Below are positions 40,271 to 41,316 of a stretch of 41,316 bases of DNA, one piece after another. Below the pieces are notes generated by a model. The model saw nothing but the letters and a program-made list of their open reading frames with translations, ran no database searches and was not told where the DNA came from. Both the position numbers and the translations under genes were made by a program. Source of the stretch: Treponema sp. (GTDB lineage Bacteria; Spirochaetota; Spirochaetia; Treponematales; Breznakiellaceae); contig JAIRPG010000073.1 of assembly GCA_031257105.1 (NCBI GenBank), forward strand, positions 1 to 41,316, written 5' to 3'. Each line of letters begins with the position of its first letter. Position 1 is the first letter of the stretch.

Positions 40271-41230
40271 ATGAAAAAGAACCTGATGATGATCGGAGCC
40301 GTTGTGTCGGCGACACTCGTGTCGGCGACACTTGTGTCGGCGGCGCTTGCGCTGGCGGGCTGCCAAAGCGGGCCGGCGGCCCAAGACGGCGGAACGGCAG
40401 CCGCCGCTGACGCCGCGCCGAGAGACCTCAAAGAGATGGTCCTGGTTCCCGGCGGGACGTTCCTTATGGGAACCGGTGCAGTTGGGGCATCGCAGCCCAT
40501 ACACGAGGTCACCGTGAGTTCCTTTTTGATAGGGAAGTACGAGGTCACCGTGGGAGCGTTCCGCGAATTTGTGGAAGCGTCGGGGTATGTGACGACGGCG
40601 GAAAGCACCGGCAAAGGAGGATGGTCAAGCGTCTACAACTGGATGGTAGTACCGAAATTGAACTGGAAGAACACGCTTTTTAAGCAGACGGAAGAAGAGC
40701 CGGTGTGCATGGTAACCTGGTATGACGCGGTGGCGTACTGTAACTGGCGGAGCGGGGCGGAAGGCTTTACCCCCGCGTATATCGTGGACGGGACGGAAGT
40801 GAGCCTGGTACCCGGCGCGGACGGCTACCGGCTGCCCACCGAGGCGGAGTGGGAGTACGCGGCCCGGGGAGGAGACGGCTCCCCCGGAAACTACAACTAT
40901 TCAGGCGGCAACACGCTGAATTCGGTCGCGTGGAATGGAAGCAACTCCAACATGAGACCCCACGAAGTAGGGAAGAAGGAACCAAACGGGCTGGGGATCC
41001 ACGACATGAGCGGAAACGTATGGGAGTTCTGCTGGGATTGGTATGCCCCCTATAGCGCCGATGCCCAGACGGATCCTCTGGGCCCATCCTCCCCGACGAC
41101 CCGCGTTTATCGCGGTTGCAGCTTCCGCGAGTCCGATGTGCAGTGGGTGCTCGTGGCGTGGCGGCATGAACCCACCAAGGATATGATTGGCGACAATACG
41201 GGCTTCCGCGTAGCCCGTTCCGCTCATTAG
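40271..41230 (+). CDS. SUMF1/FGE-fold lipoprotein lacking the formylglycine cysteine pair
   Basis: 319 residues. A leader with a repeat-expanded core (VSATLVSATLVSAALALAGC) ends in a lipobox. The rest is a SUMF1-type fold: MVLVPGGTFLMGTGAVG, PIHEVTVSSFLIGKYEVTVGAFREFVEASGY, PVCMVTWYDAVAYCNWRSG, YRLPTEAEWEYAARGGDG, NGLGIHDMSGNVWEFCWDWY and TRVYRGCSFRESDVQW...DNTGFRVARS. True formylglycine-generating enzymes have two cysteines shortly after the RGGS motif; here the segment reads RGCSFRESDVQWVLVAW and the pair is absent, so sulfatase activation is unlikely. It is probably a surface binding or EgtB/PvdO-like variant. GAGGAG precedes the ATG. Confidence 0.88.
   Translation: MKKNLMMIGAVVSATLVSATLVSAALALAGCQSGPAAQDGGTAAAADAAPRDLKEMVLVPGGTFLMGTGAVGASQPIHEVTVSSFLIGKYEVTVGAFREFVEASGYVTTAESTGKGGWSSVYNWMVVPKLNWKNTLFKQTEEEPVCMVTWYDAVAYCNWRSGAEGFTPAYIVDGTEVSLVPGADGYRLPTEAEWEYAARGGDGSPGNYNYSGGNTLNSVAWNGSNSNMRPHEVGKKEPNGLGIHDMSGNVWEFCWDWYAPYSADAQTDPLGPSSPTTRVYRGCSFRESDVQWVLVAWRHEPTKDMIGDNTGFRVARSAH
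40304..40348 (+). repeat. 15-bp in-frame tandem repeat, 3 units, in the SUMF1-fold lipoprotein leader
   Basis: The units are 40304-40318, 40319-40333 and 40334-40348 (type GTGTCGGCGACACTC), encoding VSATL/VSATL/VSAAL. The first two contain the perfect 6-1-6 inverted repeat GTGTCG-g-CGACAC. Confidence 0.95.
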
Positions 41231-41266
41231 TGTCTGTCCACAAAGTCGGTTACTTTGCGGACAGAC
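41229..41266 (+). repeat. Dispersed 3' hairpin repeat, copy 2
   Basis: It begins inside the TAG stop codon of the SUMF1-fold gene. The core 41232-41266 matches copy 1 (19715-19755) at 34 of 35 positions: an outer stem GTCTGTCC/GGACAGAC, one mismatch, and inner CAAAGT/ACTTTG around a CGGTT loop. The outer three base pairs of copy 1 are lost on the right side. Confidence 0.9.
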
Positions 41267-41269
41267 CTT

Positions 41270-41307
41270 GCATTTTCTCGCCTAACGGCTGCGAAAATGC
41301 GTTTTTT
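41270..41307 (+). terminator. Rho-independent terminator of the SUMF1-fold lipoprotein gene
   Basis: The arms GCATTTTC(t)CGC (41270-41281) and GCGAAAATGC (41291-41300) pair over 10 bp with one bulged T, closing on CTAACGGCT, followed by G and six T residues (41302-41307). Confidence 0.85.
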
Positions 41308-41316
41308 AAGGTGGTC

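Noticed and set aside
1-41316. CRISPR arrays, IS elements, prophage or tRNA genes
   Set aside because: The tandem arrays here have 9-15 bp units without spacers, and no transposase, integrase or cloverleaf sequence was seen.

Overview
The window looks like chromosome of a moderately GC-rich spirochaete, most likely a Treponema-type organism from an intestinal or termite-gut-like niche. The placement is inference. It rests on the many lipoproteins with loose lipoboxes, the LpoB/COG3014/LPP20 trio, a SUMF1-fold lipoprotein, DUF4912 beside a GH57 enzyme, and the housekeeping gene mix. No phage, IS element, CRISPR array, rRNA or tRNA was seen.

Layout. Positions 1-458 hold the 3' part of an RlmE-type rRNA methyltransferase. 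Positions 465-3542 (minus) hold the envelope lipoprotein trio lpoB / COG3014-like / LPP20-like. Positions 3624-17263 (minus) form one tightly packed nine-gene carbohydrate-uptake operon: two unusual solute-binding proteins, two permease pairs, a beta-propeller/TPR membrane protein, a Yip1-like membrane protein and a large membrane-anchored DUF5696 protein, with no ATPase gene. Facing it at 17545-22031 (plus) is a tandem pair of paralogous clan GH-D (GH27/GH36-like) glycosidases, one apparently cytoplasmic and one an exported lipoprotein. The divergent intergenic region has a good sigma70 promoter whose -35 is covered by a LacI-like palindrome, plus a separate 40-bp near-perfect palindrome. Together this reads as a regulated glycan binding, transport and degradation locus.

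Positions 22095-25361 (minus) carry rimO, a rodZ-like gene and a lolA-like gene. Positions 25423-30358 (plus) carry a small hypothetical gene coupled to an AmmeMemoRadiSam-type radical SAM gene, a GT2 glycosyltransferase, a DUF4912 gene and a GH57 alpha-glucan enzyme. Positions 30392-32019 (minus) are accD-accA. Positions 32102-35181 (minus) are a probable outer-membrane barrel and two lipoproteins. Positions 35392-37187 (minus) are rpoN-hpf. Positions 37332-39376 (plus) are ddl and dus. Positions 39455-40087 (minus) are adk. Positions 40271-41230 (plus) are a SUMF1-fold lipoprotein, followed by a repeat hairpin and a terminator.

The most unusual signal is not a gene. Fourteen short in-frame tandem arrays (units of 9, 12 or 15 bp, 2-5 copies) sit inside nine unrelated genes, and most units contain their own small inverted repeat. 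In the glycosidase paralogs each array is absent from the partner copy, so they appear to be insertions or expansions. A second dispersed signal is a hairpin family with GTCTGTC/GACAGAC ends placed immediately after stop codons. Two genes (accD and the DUF4912 gene) look leaderless.
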